Origin: Chloroflexota bacterium
GTDB taxonomy: Bacteria; Chloroflexota; UBA11872
Assembly (NCBI GenBank): GCA_022824865.1
Contig: JAJDZD010000032.1
Span: 1-46,519 of the forward strand
Length of the DNA stretch: 46,519 bases
Direction of reading: 5' to 3'
Numbering within the stretch: the stretch's first letter is position 1; each line of letters opens with the position of its first letter. Positions 8,150 to 17,009 of this stretch are shown here, piece by piece. The position numbers were made by a program, and so were the translations under genes. Under the pieces are notes generated by a model. That model had not been told where the DNA came from. It did no database searches and saw only the letters and a program-made list of their open reading frames with translations.

Positions 8150-9217
8150 ATGGGTAGCCAACTGAGAGCCGGCGTCGTTGGGCTGACCGGGATTGGCGCG
8201 CGTCCGCCTATTCCGGCCGCGAAGCGTGGATGGGGCATCACCATGCCGCACTCGCACGCCTCGGCCTACCACTTCGTCGAGGACACGGAACTGGTCGCCG
8301 TCTGCGACCTGCGGCAGGAGGCGATCGACGAGTTCGACGCCAACTGGCGCTCCCACGTTTCCGAAGTCAACTCGTACACCGACTACCGCCAGATGCTGGA
8401 TCGGGAAGACCTGGACCTGATCAGCGTGGTCACCAGCGACCACGTGCACACCCAGATCGTGATCGACGCGGCCGAGGCCGGGGTCAAGGGCATCGTCTGC
8501 GAAAAGCCCATCGCCACCACGCTGGCCGACGCCGACCGCATGATCGAAGCCGTGGACAAGGCCGGCATTCCCATGCTGATCGACCACGTGTACCGCTGGT
8601 GGTTCCCCTGGGCCGACGTCGGCAAGCTGATTGACGACGGCGCGATTGGCGACGTCGTCCGTGTCATGTGCAACCAGGGCGGGCCGCGAGCCATGCTGTT
8701 TCGCAATGGCACACACGTGTGCGACACAATCAATTGGTTCTCGACCGGCAACCCGACGGCCGTCTATGCCGTGGCCGAGAAGGGCTTCGAGGACTACGGC
8801 CCCCGCTACGCCAGCGACGGCGGCCACGACCCCGACACCGATCCCGCCCTCAGCATCATGATCGAGTACGACAACGACGTTCGCGCCTTCTGGAACGCCT
8901 GCAAAACCATGCCGGGTCGCTATATCGGCCCCTTCAACATCTGGGGCACCGAGGGCCGCATCCACCTCACGAACGATTACGCCGTGCTCTATGACGATCC
9001 AGAAGAAGGCCTGCGTGGTCGCGAGTTGACGCCCACCCACTACTCGCAGGGGCACATTGCCGGGCTGGTTACGGAACTCGTTGGCCTGATCCGCGACGGC
9101 GGCGAACCCAGTTGCGACGGCCGGCAGGCGCGACAGGCACTGGAGGTCCTCCTGGCGGCGCTGCAATCGCAGGCCGGCGGCAACGTTCGCGTTCAGCTAC
9201 CCATCACCGACGCCTGA
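8150..9217 (+). CDS. Gfo/Idh/MocA family oxidoreductase
   Basis: A 355-residue member of the family. The nucleotide loop is GLTGIG at residues 11-16, followed by an insert rich in Pro and Gly before PHSHASAY. The acidic residue ending strand 2 is seen in VCDLRQ, and EKP is at 118-120 (IVCEKPIAT). The C-terminal domain includes FNIWGTEGRIHL, typical of the family. GGGAGG lies 5 bases before the ATG. The gene is 29 bases downstream of the preceding oxidoreductase, which supports an operon with the two upstream genes. Substrate not predictable. Confidence 0.85.
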   Translation: MGSQLRAGVVGLTGIGARPPIPAAKRGWGITMPHSHASAYHFVEDTELVAVCDLRQEAIDEFDANWRSHVSEVNSYTDYRQMLDREDLDLISVVTSDHVHTQIVIDAAEAGVKGIVCEKPIATTLADADRMIEAVDKAGIPMLIDHVYRWWFPWADVGKLIDDGAIGDVVRVMCNQGGPRAMLFRNGTHVCDTINWFSTGNPTAVYAVAEKGFEDYGPRYASDGGHDPDTDPALSIMIEYDNDVRAFWNACKTMPGRYIGPFNIWGTEGRIHLTNDYAVLYDDPEEGLRGRELTPTHYSQGHIAGLVTELVGLIRDGGEPSCDGRQARQALEVLLAALQSQAGGNVRVQLPITDA

Positions 9218-9264
9218 GCCAGCGAAAGGGCCGTACCCCGAAAACTGCAGCCGGCCCGGGAAGC

Positions 9265-9681
9265 GTGTCGGGTCGCGCTCGTAGCGTTCCTGATCTGCGG
9301 CTCCTTGCCACGCTGACCGTATTCCTGGCGTTGTTGCTGAGCGCGTGCGGTGCGAGCGAGACCGAAGTTCAGCCGACACCGACACCCCAGCCCCAGCCGA
9401 CACCCACAACCGAGTCTCGACCGGAGGCCACGCCCGAACCGACGCCCGTTGACGCGCTTGAGGCGCGTCGCTGGGACGCGGCGCTGCGAGTCTGCGATGC
9501 CCTTGAGAACACCCTGCTCGTCAGCGAACCGGCCTTTTTTCTCGGGGCCCTGCAATTCGCTCGCGACGAAGGCATGCGCAAATCGGAGCTGAGCGAGGCC
9601 ATGCAGCGCGAGTGCCCGGGAGTATTCGGCGTCCTGCGCTATGAACCCGACCTCTTGGCCGAATTCGAGAAGCTGCCCTGA
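9265..9681 (+). CDS. Small lipoprotein with a Pro/Thr-rich linker
   Basis: A 138-residue exported lipoprotein of unknown function. Reading from GTG at 9265 gives a short basic start, a leucine-rich segment (LLATLTVFLALLLSAC) and a lipobox Cys28. A PTP/QPQPTP spacer runs over about residues 34-60, followed by a helical domain of about 75 residues with two cysteines (RVCDALEN and QRECPG) that may form a disulfide. The frame is open further upstream, but that part overlaps the previous gene and lacks coding character; the GTG has a modest GGGAAG site. Domain not recognised. Confidence 0.6.
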   Translation: MSGRARSVPDLRLLATLTVFLALLLSACGASETEVQPTPTPQPQPTPTTESRPEATPEPTPVDALEARRWDAALRVCDALENTLLVSEPAFFLGALQFARDEGMRKSELSEAMQRECPGVFGVLRYEPDLLAEFEKLP

Positions 9682-9752
9682 CGCGGTGGTTGGTCGCAGA
9701 CAAAGCCTCTTAGCATGGGGACTCGCGGAAACGCCGAAAGCAGATCGCATTC

Positions 9753-10895
9753 ATGTATGACGTAGTAATCGTCGGCGCGGGCGTCATGGGCAGCGCCACC
9801 GCCTACTGGCTCAGCCGGGCCGGCAAGCGCGTGGCCCTGCTCGAACAGTTCCGCCCCGCTCACGTGCAAGCGTCGTCCGCCGACGAGTCCCGCACGATCA
9901 GGTACCAATACCGCGGCCAGGCGGCCTACACCCGAATGGTCGCGGGGGCGGTGGAGCTCTGGAAGGAGTTCGACCGCCGGTCGGGCACGAACTACTACCG
10001 TGAGACCGGGACGCTCACCCTGCAGACCCGGCCGGACTTCGAACCGCTGCGCGACGGTTACCAGGGCCTGTGCGACCTGGGCTACGAGCCGCGTTGGCTG
10101 AAGGCCCAGGACATTCGCCGGGAGTTCCCGCAGTTCGCCAACGTGGACTCCGGCTACATCATGGAGGGTGTTGGCGGATACATAGCCGCGGGACCGGCGA
10201 CTCGCGCCCTGGCCGATGCCGCGGCCGAGCAGGGCGCGGACGTATGCACGGGCGCTGAAGTTGTCGCGCTGAATGAATCTGGCGGCCGCGTCACGTCCGT
10301 GGCGACAAGCGACGGACGTACGTTCGAAGGCGAAGTCGTCGTCGTCACGGCCGGACCGTGGACCGCTCGCCTGCTGCCTGAACTCCCGGTCCGCGTGCAA
10401 CCCACCGCCGCTCGCCTGCACTACCTGAGGCCGGCGGATCCCGCTGCCTACGAGTCCCCGCGCCTCACGCCGTTCTCCGTCATGGATACGCAGTTCTACG
10501 GATTCCCCGTGCATTGGCGCGGCTGCGTCAAAGTCGCCGACGACATGATCGGCGAGCCGTTCGAGCCCGACCGCGACCGCGAGCACGAGGATCCCGTCGC
10601 GCTCGCCAAGCTACGAGACTTCCTGGGTCGCCACATGCCCGGCCTGCGCCACGCCGAAGTGATCTACAGCAAGACCTGCACCTATTCGATGACCCCAGAC
10701 TCAGACTTCATCATCGACCGCGTGCCGAACCTCGACAACGCGCTGGTGGCGGCCGGATTCTCAGGGCACGGCTTCAAATTCGGCATCCTGATCGGCCAGA
10801 TCATGGCCGATCTGGCAACGCGCGGCGCCACGCAGTGGGACCTCGGCCGGTTCCGCCTCGACCGTGATCCGTCGGCGGTGAGCCAGCATTGGTAG
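9753..10895 (+). CDS. FAD-dependent amine oxidase of the sarcosine oxidase / N-methyltryptophan oxidase type
   Basis: A 380-residue DAO-superfamily flavoenzyme. Residues 5-30 hold the FAD-binding VIVGAGVMGSATAYWLSRAG, and the ASSADESRTIRYQY region resembles the flavin-contacting segment of monomeric sarcosine oxidases. Cys309 in KTCTYSMTPDSDF aligns with the cysteine that covalently binds FAD in monomeric sarcosine oxidase and SolA. GFSGHGFKF near the C-terminus is also typical. It would oxidise an N-methyl or secondary amine, releasing formaldehyde (or another aldehyde) and hydrogen peroxide. Substrate unknown. It lies downstream of the oxidoreductase cluster, possibly in the same catabolic set. 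Confidence 0.8.
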   Translation: MYDVVIVGAGVMGSATAYWLSRAGKRVALLEQFRPAHVQASSADESRTIRYQYRGQAAYTRMVAGAVELWKEFDRRSGTNYYRETGTLTLQTRPDFEPLRDGYQGLCDLGYEPRWLKAQDIRREFPQFANVDSGYIMEGVGGYIAAGPATRALADAAAEQGADVCTGAEVVALNESGGRVTSVATSDGRTFEGEVVVVTAGPWTARLLPELPVRVQPTAARLHYLRPADPAAYESPRLTPFSVMDTQFYGFPVHWRGCVKVADDMIGEPFEPDRDREHEDPVALAKLRDFLGRHMPGLRHAEVIYSKTCTYSMTPDSDFIIDRVPNLDNALVAAGFSGHGFKFGILIGQIMADLATRGATQWDLGRFRLDRDPSAVSQHW

Positions 10896-10917
10896 GAGGC
10901 CGGCTATACGCTGGCGA

Positions 10918-11937
10918 TCAGTCGCGCCACACTTCGCCGAACAGCCGCAGCCAGTTGCCGCCCAGGATCTTGCGAGCGTCGTCTTCGCCGTAACCTCGCC
11001 GCAGCAGCCCCTCGGCCACGTTCACGAACTCCAGCGGACCAGCAAAGCCATGCAGGTGGCGGTAAGGCTGCGGCACGTCGCCGGATTTCAGGTACGGCTC
11101 GTGGCCGTGGGATGACCCGATCCAGGCAAACCACTCGCGGCTCTGCCCCATGCAAAAGTCGGTGCCAACGGCTACCTGGTCCGGCCCCACCATGTCCACC
11201 AGGTAGTCGACCGCGTCCAGGTAGTCGTCCAGCGTGGACTCGTAGGCGTGGCGGTGGTGATTAGGGAAGGCGTTGGCGCCAACAATCCCACCCTTGGCGG
11301 TCAGCGCGCGAATCGCCTCGTCGGTCTTGTTCCGCGGGTAGTCCGTCTGCGAACGCGCGTTGGCATGGGTAAAGACCACCGGCTGCTCCGAGTGCTCGAT
11401 GGTGTCCAGCACCGTGCGGTCGCCCACGTGGGAGAGGTCGATCAGGATGCCCAGCTTGTTCATCTCGCGGATCGCCGCCAGGCCGATCACGCTCACCCCT
11501 TCGTCCGTGCGCTCCCAGCAGCCATTCCCGAACAGGTTCCGCTCGTTGTACGTCAGCTGCACGATCCGCACGCCCAGGGCGTGAAAGAGCCGGAACCGCC
11601 GAACGTCGTTCTCCACCGGCGTCGCGTTCTGCCAGCCCAGGATGATCCCGGTACGTCCTTCCGCCTTCGCGGCGCGAATGTCGGCCACCGAGTGAATCGG
11701 CCTAATGTACTCGCTGAACTCCTCGAACCAGTGCAGCCAGGTCGTGATGTTGTCCAGGGTCTGCTGAAAGTTGTGCCAGATCGCCGACGTGGCGTTACAG
11801 GCCGTGACCCCCCCATCGCGCAGTTCGCGAAATATCTGCTCGGCGCCCCAGTTGCTGGTATCCAGGCCGTCGATTACCACGGCCGACTCAAACAGGCGTC
11901 GAGCCGCCGCGCTGGGAACCCACTGCTCAGTCGTCAT
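10918..11937 (-). CDS. Membrane-dipeptidase (M19) family protein with altered metal site
   Basis: A 339-residue amidohydrolase-fold protein of the renal dipeptidase family. Recognisable family parts are LGILIDLSHVGDRTV, PVVFTHANARS and VAVGTDF, which carry the later metal-site His, His and Asp. The N-terminal HxD of the family (usually DGHND) is replaced by DGLDT (residues 23-27), and the bridging glutamate segment (usually GxEGG) reads LGWQN. A normal two-zinc site therefore looks impossible. I chose ATG at 11937 because GGAGG lies 7 bases upstream; an in-frame ATG at 11988 has no good ribosome site. It converges with the amine oxidase gene with only 22 bases between. Confidence 0.75.
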   Translation of the reverse strand: MTTEQWVPSAAARRLFESAVVIDGLDTSNWGAEQIFRELRDGGVTACNATSAIWHNFQQTLDNITTWLHWFEEFSEYIRPIHSVADIRAAKAEGRTGIILGWQNATPVENDVRRFRLFHALGVRIVQLTYNERNLFGNGCWERTDEGVSVIGLAAIREMNKLGILIDLSHVGDRTVLDTIEHSEQPVVFTHANARSQTDYPRNKTDEAIRALTAKGGIVGANAFPNHHRHAYESTLDDYLDAVDYLVDMVGPDQVAVGTDFCMGQSREWFAWIGSSHGHEPYLKSGDVPQPYRHLHGFAGPLEFVNVAEGLLRRGYGEDDARKILGGNWLRLFGEVWRD

Positions 11938-12159
11938 CGCCGCCTCCACCCGTCCGGGCCTGGCGCTTCGTCCTGCGCCCGCGAGCATAACCGGCGACTG
12001 AGGGTGTATCCGCGCGGCCTGCCCTCACGGGGAAGCGGTGAGGCCCGGCCGGTCGAACTCTTCGAACGCCATGCGACGCGGGGCAGTCGAGTGCGGTTGC
12101 CAAAACTCGCGCCCGCCAGCACCAATTCGGGCAATTCTTGAGTTCGGCCCGTGCTAAAA

Positions 12160-12180
12160 CTTGATAGATAGACACTCAAA
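12160..12180 (+). promoter_or_regulatory. HspR-type HAIR operator upstream of clpB
   Basis: CTTGATA - 7 bases - ACTCAAA closely matches the HAIR consensus CTTGAGT-N7-ACTCAAG bound by the heat-shock repressor HspR (5 of 7 and 6 of 7 positions). A perfect consensus half-site CTTGAGT lies at 12137-12143, 23 bases upstream, and could be a second weaker contact. The element spans the -35 and most of the spacer of the clpB promoter, so binding would block polymerase. HspR itself is not encoded in the window. Confidence 0.65.
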
Positions 12181-12189
12181 TGATATAAA
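12161..12189 (+). promoter_or_regulatory. Sigma70-type promoter of clpB
   Basis: TTGATA (12161-12166), a 17-base spacer and TATAAA (12184-12189) form a near-consensus vegetative promoter. The whole -35 and most of the spacer lie inside the HAIR element. Transcription would start near 12196 and leave a leader of about 130 bases. Confidence 0.6.
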
Positions 12190-12326
12190 GGTATCGCACG
12201 AAGGAGTCCGTTCGGGTGATCCGATGGCGAGGAGCCTGCGAGCAGACGCTGGCCGCCTGCCAATCGCGCCTTTGACCCGATGGTGCCGATCTCTAGCTAC
12301 GTCAGCGGACGAGGAGGTTCGCGGAT

Positions 12327-14921
12327 ATGGCATTTGACATAAACCGATTCACTGAGCGATCCCAGCAGGCCATCAACCAGGCGGCGAGCTTGGCAACCGA
12401 TCGTGGTCACGCCCAGATTCGACCCGAACACCTGTTGGCTGCGCTGCTGGCCGATACCGAAGGCATCGCCGTAACGGCGCTGGAACGTTCCGGAGCGTCC
12501 CCGCAGGACCTGGGGGCAAAGACCGAGACCGCGCTGCAGCGGATTCCGCGAGTCAGTGGCGACGCGGCGTCGCCCCAGTTGGCGCCGGCCGCACGTGATG
12601 TGCTGGTCCGCAGCCACGACGAATTGGCGGCCTTCGGCGACGAGTACGTCTCCACCGAGCACCTGTTGTTGGCGCTGCTGGAGCATGGACACGAAGCGTC
12701 TCGCCTCCTGCGGGACGCCGGGGTAAGTCGCGAATCCCTCCTCGCGGCGCTGCGCGAAGTGCGCGGGGCGCAGCGCGTGACGTCGCAATCTCCGGAGGCC
12801 TCGTTCGATGCGCTGGCCAGGTACGCCGTCGACCTCACGGACCTGGCAGATCGCGGCAGGCTGGATCCGGTCATCGGGCGCGACGAGGAAATCCGGCGCG
12901 TCATCCAGATCCTCAGTCGCCGCACCAAGAACAACCCGGTGCTGCTGGGCGAGCCTGGCGTGGGCAAGACGGCCATCGTGGAAGGCTTGGCTCAGCGAAT
13001 CGTGCGCGGCGACGTTCCTGAGGGACTCAAAGAGAAGCGAGTCCTCGCGCTCGACTTTGGCGCCATGGTGGCCGGCGCCAAGTACCGGGGCGAGTTTGAG
13101 GAGCGTCTGAAGGCGGTCCTCCAGGAGATCACGGGCGCCGAGGGAGAGATCGTGCCTTTCATCGACGAACTGCACACCGTCGTCGGCGCCGGCGCGGCCG
13201 AGGGCGCCATGGACGCGGCCAACATGCTCAAGCCCATGCTGGCACGCGGTGAATTGCACGCGGTCGGCGCCACCACGCTCAACGAATACCGAAAGCACGT
13301 GGAATCCGACGCCGCCCTCGAACGGCGCTTTCAGCCGGTTATGGTCGAAGAGCCGTCCCTCGAGGACACCGTCTCGATCCTGCGCGGCCTCCGTGACCGG
13401 TACGAGACCCACCACCAGATCCGAATTCGCGACAGCGCGCTGATTGCGGCCGCCACGCTGGCCCACCGGTACATCGCCGACCGGCAGTTGCCCGACAAGG
13501 CCATCGACGCCGTCGACGAGGCGGCCAGCCGGCTGCGCATGGAGCTCACTTCGGCGCCGGCCGAACTCGACGAACTCAATCGCAAGGTCGTTCAACTGGA
13601 GATCGAGCGCGAGGGCCTGCGTAAGGAAGAGGACGACGCGTCCCACGAGCGTCTGGCCGCGCTGGAATCGGAGCTGGCAACCCTGCAGGAAAACCAGCGA
13701 TCGTTGCAGGCCCGCTGGGACCGCGAACTGGCGGCCGTTGACGGGATCGCTGACCTCAAGCGCCGCGTGGACGAGTTGCAAACTGAGCTCGAGCGAGCCA
13801 CCCGCGAAATGGACCTCGAAACGGCGGCGCGCATTCGCTACGGCGAACTGCTCGAGGCCCGCCAGGCGCTGTCAAAGGCCGAGACCGCCATAGCCGACGG
13901 CAAGCGGCTGGTCCGGCAGCATGTGGACGACGAGGATGTCGCCGACGTCGTCGCTCTCTGGACTGGCATCCCGGTCAACAAGCTGCTGGAAGGCGACGCG
14001 CGCAAGCTGCTGCAACTCGAAGAGCGCCTCCACGCGCGCGTCGTCGGCCAGGACGACGCCGTGCGCGCCGTGTCTACGGCCGTGCGCCGCGCTCGGGCCG
14101 GCTTGCAGGATCCGAACCGTCCGCTGGGCTCGCTGCTCTTCCTTGGACCCACCGGCGTCGGCAAGACCGAACTGGCCCGCGCGCTCGCCGAGCAGCTATT
14201 CGACGACGAGCAGGCGCTCATCCGCTTGGACATGAGCGAATACATGGAGCGCCACACCGTCAGCCGCATGATCGGCGCGCCGCCCGGCTACGTGGGCTAT
14301 GACGAAGCGGGCCAGCTGACCGAAGCGGTGCGTCGCCACCCGTACAGCGTCGTCCTGTTCGACGAAGTCGAGAAGGCCCATCCGGAAGTCCTGAACGCCT
14401 TGCTGCAAATCCTGGACGACGGTCGCCTGACCGACGGCCATGGTCGCCTGGTCGACTTCCGCAACGTGGTGGTCATCCTGACCAGCAACATCGGCAGCGC
14501 GGCCATCATGGATGCCCTCGCCGTCCGGCCCGAAGATGCCGGCGCCCAGGCGCTGGCCGCCGCCCGCGCGCACTTCCGGCCCGAGTTGTTGAACCGGCTG
14601 GACGACATCGTGGACTTTCAGCCGCTCACCCGCGAGCAGCTACGGGAAATCGTGGGCCTGCGCGTCGCGGACGTGAACCGGCGCCTGGCTGATCGGCGAA
14701 TCGAACTGTCGCTGTCGCCGGCGGCGCTGGACCTGCTGGCCAAGCAGGGCTACGACCCGTCCTACGGAGCACGTCCCCTGCGGCGGGCGATTCAGCGGAC
14801 CCTCTTGGACGCCCTGTCTGACCGCATTCTGCGAGGTGACATCTCAGACGGGGCTCAGGTGACCGTGGATGCCGACGACCGCTGCCTGCGCTTTAAGTCG
14901 ATGGATCGGTTGGCCGCGTAG
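12327..14921 (+). CDS. clpB: ClpB ATP-dependent protein disaggregase
   Basis: An 864-residue AAA+ chaperone that with the DnaK system extracts and refolds aggregated proteins in the cytoplasm. In order: the Clp N domain (residues 1 to about 145, [12 protein letters not shown] at the start), nucleotide-binding domain 1 with Walker A GEPGVGKT (208-215) and Walker B FIDELHT, the middle-domain coiled coil (about 405-525, Leu/Glu/Arg-rich) that marks ClpB as opposed to ClpA or ClpC, and nucleotide-binding domain 2 with Walker A GPTGVGKT (607-614), Walker [12 protein letters not shown] and sensor 2 GARPLRR. Length is normal. GAGGAGG lies 10 bases before the ATG. The gene stands alone, which fits control by its own HAIR-overlapped promoter. 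Confidence 0.96.
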   Translation: MAFDINRFTERSQQAINQAASLATDRGHAQIRPEHLLAALLADTEGIAVTALERSGASPQDLGAKTETALQRIPRVSGDAASPQLAPAARDVLVRSHDELAAFGDEYVSTEHLLLALLEHGHEASRLLRDAGVSRESLLAALREVRGAQRVTSQSPEASFDALARYAVDLTDLADRGRLDPVIGRDEEIRRVIQILSRRTKNNPVLLGEPGVGKTAIVEGLAQRIVRGDVPEGLKEKRVLALDFGAMVAGAKYRGEFEERLKAVLQEITGAEGEIVPFIDELHTVVGAGAAEGAMDAANMLKPMLARGELHAVGATTLNEYRKHVESDAALERRFQPVMVEEPSLEDTVSILRGLRDRYETHHQIRIRDSALIAAATLAHRYIADRQLPDKAIDAVDEAASRLRMELTSAPAELDELNRKVVQLEIEREGLRKEEDDASHERLAALESELATLQENQRSLQARWDRELAAVDGIADLKRRVDELQTELERATREMDLETAARIRYGELLEARQALSKAETAIADGKRLVRQHVDDEDVADVVALWTGIPVNKLLEGDARKLLQLEERLHARVVGQDDAVRAVSTAVRRARAGLQDPNRPLGSLLFLGPTGVGKTELARALAEQLFDDEQALIRLDMSEYMERHTVSRMIGAPPGYVGYDEAGQLTEAVRRHPYSVVLFDEVEKAHPEVLNALLQILDDGRLTDGHGRLVDFRNVVVILTSNIGSAAIMDALAVRPEDAGAQALAAARAHFRPELLNRLDDIVDFQPLTREQLREIVGLRVADVNRRLADRRIELSLSPAALDLLAKQGYDPSYGARPLRRAIQRTLLDALSDRILRGDISDGAQVTVDADDRCLRFKSMDRLAA

Positions 14922-15088
14922 GGGTGGTCGAGTCAATGGGTCGGTCGAGCAATTGGCCGTGACGCCCGGCGTGAAGTTCGTGGGTGCTTTGGTCGAGGCG
15001 CGTGCTCATCCGGACGTGTAGACCGCTGCCCTCCAGAACCCCGGGCGCAGACGTATCGGGTAGGTTATCGCGCTCCGAGGTCGGAGAC

Positions 15089-15757
15089 GTGCGCGAACGT
15101 CTGGAGTGCTGCCCGTTGATTCTCACCGCGCTGGCCATGGCCTTCATTACCCTTCTTGTTCTCTCCAACATCATCGCGGTGAAGCTGATCGCGGTAGGCG
15201 GCTTCGTGCTGACGGCCAGCATCATCACCTACCCGCTCACCCTGCTCCTGTCGGACGCGATCGCCGAGATTTACGGACGCAAGATCGCCACCCGGGTCGT
15301 CTGGCTTGGATTTGTGCTCAGCCTGCTAACGGTCCTGATCCTCTATCTCGCCCAGGTCATGCCGGGGGCCGAGGTCTGGGGGGCGCAGGGGGCTTACGAG
15401 CAGATTCTTGGCCTCGTACCGCGCATCGTGCTGGCCTCAATGGTGGCCTATGTGATCGCCCAGAATCACGACGTTTTTGCCTTCCACTACTGGCGCAATC
15501 TAACCAAGGGACGGCATCTCTGGCTGCGCAACACCGCCTCCAGTGTCGTGTCGCAGGCCCTCGACACGGTGCTCTTCGTCACGATCGCCTTCGCCGGTAC
15601 CATCCCCACCGACGTGCTGGTCAACACGATCGTCACGCTCTACGTGGCCAAGGTCATCTTGGCCGTACTCGATACACCCCTGGTCTACGCCATGGTTGGC
15701 GTAATTCGACGGCTCGAGCAACGGCTCAGACTGGGGCTGCCGGTCGCTATCGACTGA
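15089..15757 (+). CDS. yhhQ: Queuosine precursor transporter (YhhQ / VUT family)
   Basis: An integral membrane protein of 222 residues with about six hydrophobic segments. The family signature region VLTASIITYPLTLLLSDAIAE followed by IYGRK is present, and so is QALDTVLFVTIAF in the later half. Members import queuine or preQ precursors for tRNA modification. I chose GTG at 15089 since the frame upstream lacks membrane character and GGAG precedes it closely. I looked for a preQ1 riboswitch in 14922-15088 and did not see one. No queuosine biosynthesis gene is nearby. Confidence 0.8.
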   Translation: MRERLECCPLILTALAMAFITLLVLSNIIAVKLIAVGGFVLTASIITYPLTLLLSDAIAEIYGRKIATRVVWLGFVLSLLTVLILYLAQVMPGAEVWGAQGAYEQILGLVPRIVLASMVAYVIAQNHDVFAFHYWRNLTKGRHLWLRNTASSVVSQALDTVLFVTIAFAGTIPTDVLVNTIVTLYVAKVILAVLDTPLVYAMVGVIRRLEQRLRLGLPVAID

Positions 15758-15910
15758 GCGTTGGTTGCCGGCAACCAGACGGCGCGTTGTGGCCGGCGGG
15801 CCGCCCGGCCCGATCTGCGTGGCCGTGCCAATCGGTTGGCAACGGTCGCATCCTTGTATGCTTCGTATCTGAACAGATGCGGCTGGATTGCAGGCAAAGG
15901 TGGGTTGGTA

Positions 15911-16936
15911 ATGGCGGAAAAGTGGCAGGAACTCCGGGTTTCAAACGACGCGTTGGACGACCCGCCCGAACTACGTGCCCGGATGGACACCGAGGGCTAC
16001 GTCTTCATAAAGGGACTGTTCAACCCTGACGACATGCTGTCGCTGCGGCGCGCGATGACCGAGAGGCTGCAGGAGCATGGCTGGCTGCGGGCGGGCACCG
16101 ATCCACTCGACGGAATCGCCGTCATCGAGGCCCAGTGCACCGAGGGCGACACGGCCTACACCGACGTGTATCACGAGGTCTACAGGCTGCAGGAGTTCCA
16201 CCGGTCCGGGCACTGGCCCGTGATTCTCGACGCGATGGGCAAGATCATCGACGCGCCCGTGCTCCCGCATCCGATGAAGATCGCGCGCATCTGGTTTCCC
16301 CAGTACACCGACCACACCACGCCGGCCCACCAGGACTTCGTGCACTTCCAGGGCACTTTCGACACCTATACATGCTGGGCGCCCGTGGGTGACTGCCCCG
16401 AAGAGCTTGGCGGCCTGGCTGTCGTGCCCGGCACCCACAAGATCGGCAAGGTCGTCGACCACCACTTCTCCCTGGGCGCCGGCTCGCTCGTCGTGGACGA
16501 GGAAGCGCAGCAAGGCATCTGGCGCTCGACCAATTACGAGATCGGCGATGCCCTCTTGTTCCACAGCCTGACGGTCCACAAGGCCTTGCCCAACGTCACC
16601 GACGACCGCATGCGTATCTCGCTGGACAATCGCTACCAGTCCGTCCACGAGCCGATCGCGGAGCACATGCTCACGCCCCACCTGTCGCAGGACAACGCCT
16701 ACGACTGGGACGACGTCTACGCCGACTGGACTGACGACTCGCTGAAGTACTACTGGACCGGCCGCGACCAAGCGACCGTTCCTCGAGACCTCAGCTACGG
16801 CGAGCGCGGGTTCGCCGAGGCCGTCGAGCGTGCCGCGCAGGGCGACCCGGCCGCACGGCTCCACCTCGAACGCATCGTGCGCCGCGACCCCACCTCGGAT
16901 AACGCGCGCAAGGCAGCCGCGGCGCTGTCGGCCTGA
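15911..16936 (+). CDS. Phytanoyl-CoA dioxygenase (PhyH) family protein
   Basis: A 341-residue Fe(II)/2-oxoglutarate-dependent oxygenase-type protein. The metal triad is visible: His140 and Asp142 in PAHQDFVH and His223 in SLTVHKALPN. An arginine in MRISLDNRYQ is placed to bind 2-oxoglutarate. GYVFIKGLF near residue 30 is the usual N-terminal motif. ATG at 15911 is preceded by AAAGGTGGG. In non-eukaryotic genomes such proteins hydroxylate diverse small molecules, so phytanoyl-CoA need not be the substrate. Residues after about 300 form an Ala/Arg-rich helical tail. Confidence 0.85.
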   Translation: MAEKWQELRVSNDALDDPPELRARMDTEGYVFIKGLFNPDDMLSLRRAMTERLQEHGWLRAGTDPLDGIAVIEAQCTEGDTAYTDVYHEVYRLQEFHRSGHWPVILDAMGKIIDAPVLPHPMKIARIWFPQYTDHTTPAHQDFVHFQGTFDTYTCWAPVGDCPEELGGLAVVPGTHKIGKVVDHHFSLGAGSLVVDEEAQQGIWRSTNYEIGDALLFHSLTVHKALPNVTDDRMRISLDNRYQSVHEPIAEHMLTPHLSQDNAYDWDDVYADWTDDSLKYYWTGRDQATVPRDLSYGERGFAEAVERAAQGDPAARLHLERIVRRDPTSDNARKAAAALSA

Positions 16937-17009
16937 GAATCTCGGCATGGCCCGGATGTCGCGAGGCCAGCCGGGGTATCGCCGCCTTCCGCAGCGCTAG
17001 GCCCTCCTG

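Larger units (their letters stand above)
11938..12326. other. Divergent intergenic region (389 bases) upstream of clpB
   Basis: No gene is supported. The left part (11938-12130) is GC-rich with no feature I can name. The right part carries a HAIR-type operator, an isolated perfect half-site and a sigma70-type promoter for clpB, listed separately. The clpB leader is about 130 bases and contains a strong GAGGAGG just before the start codon. Confidence 0.5.

Noticed and set aside
7913..9166. 417-residue minus-strand ORF opposite the third oxidoreductase
   Set aside because: Antisense to a well-supported enzyme; composition typical of GC-driven open frames.
12297..13781. 494-residue minus-strand ORF within clpB
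   Set aside because: Antisense shadow of highly conserved clpB; translation has no recognisable family.
14922..15088. preQ1 riboswitch before the queuosine-precursor transporter gene
   Set aside because: I looked for the conserved preQ1-I pseudoknot sequence pattern and did not find it.
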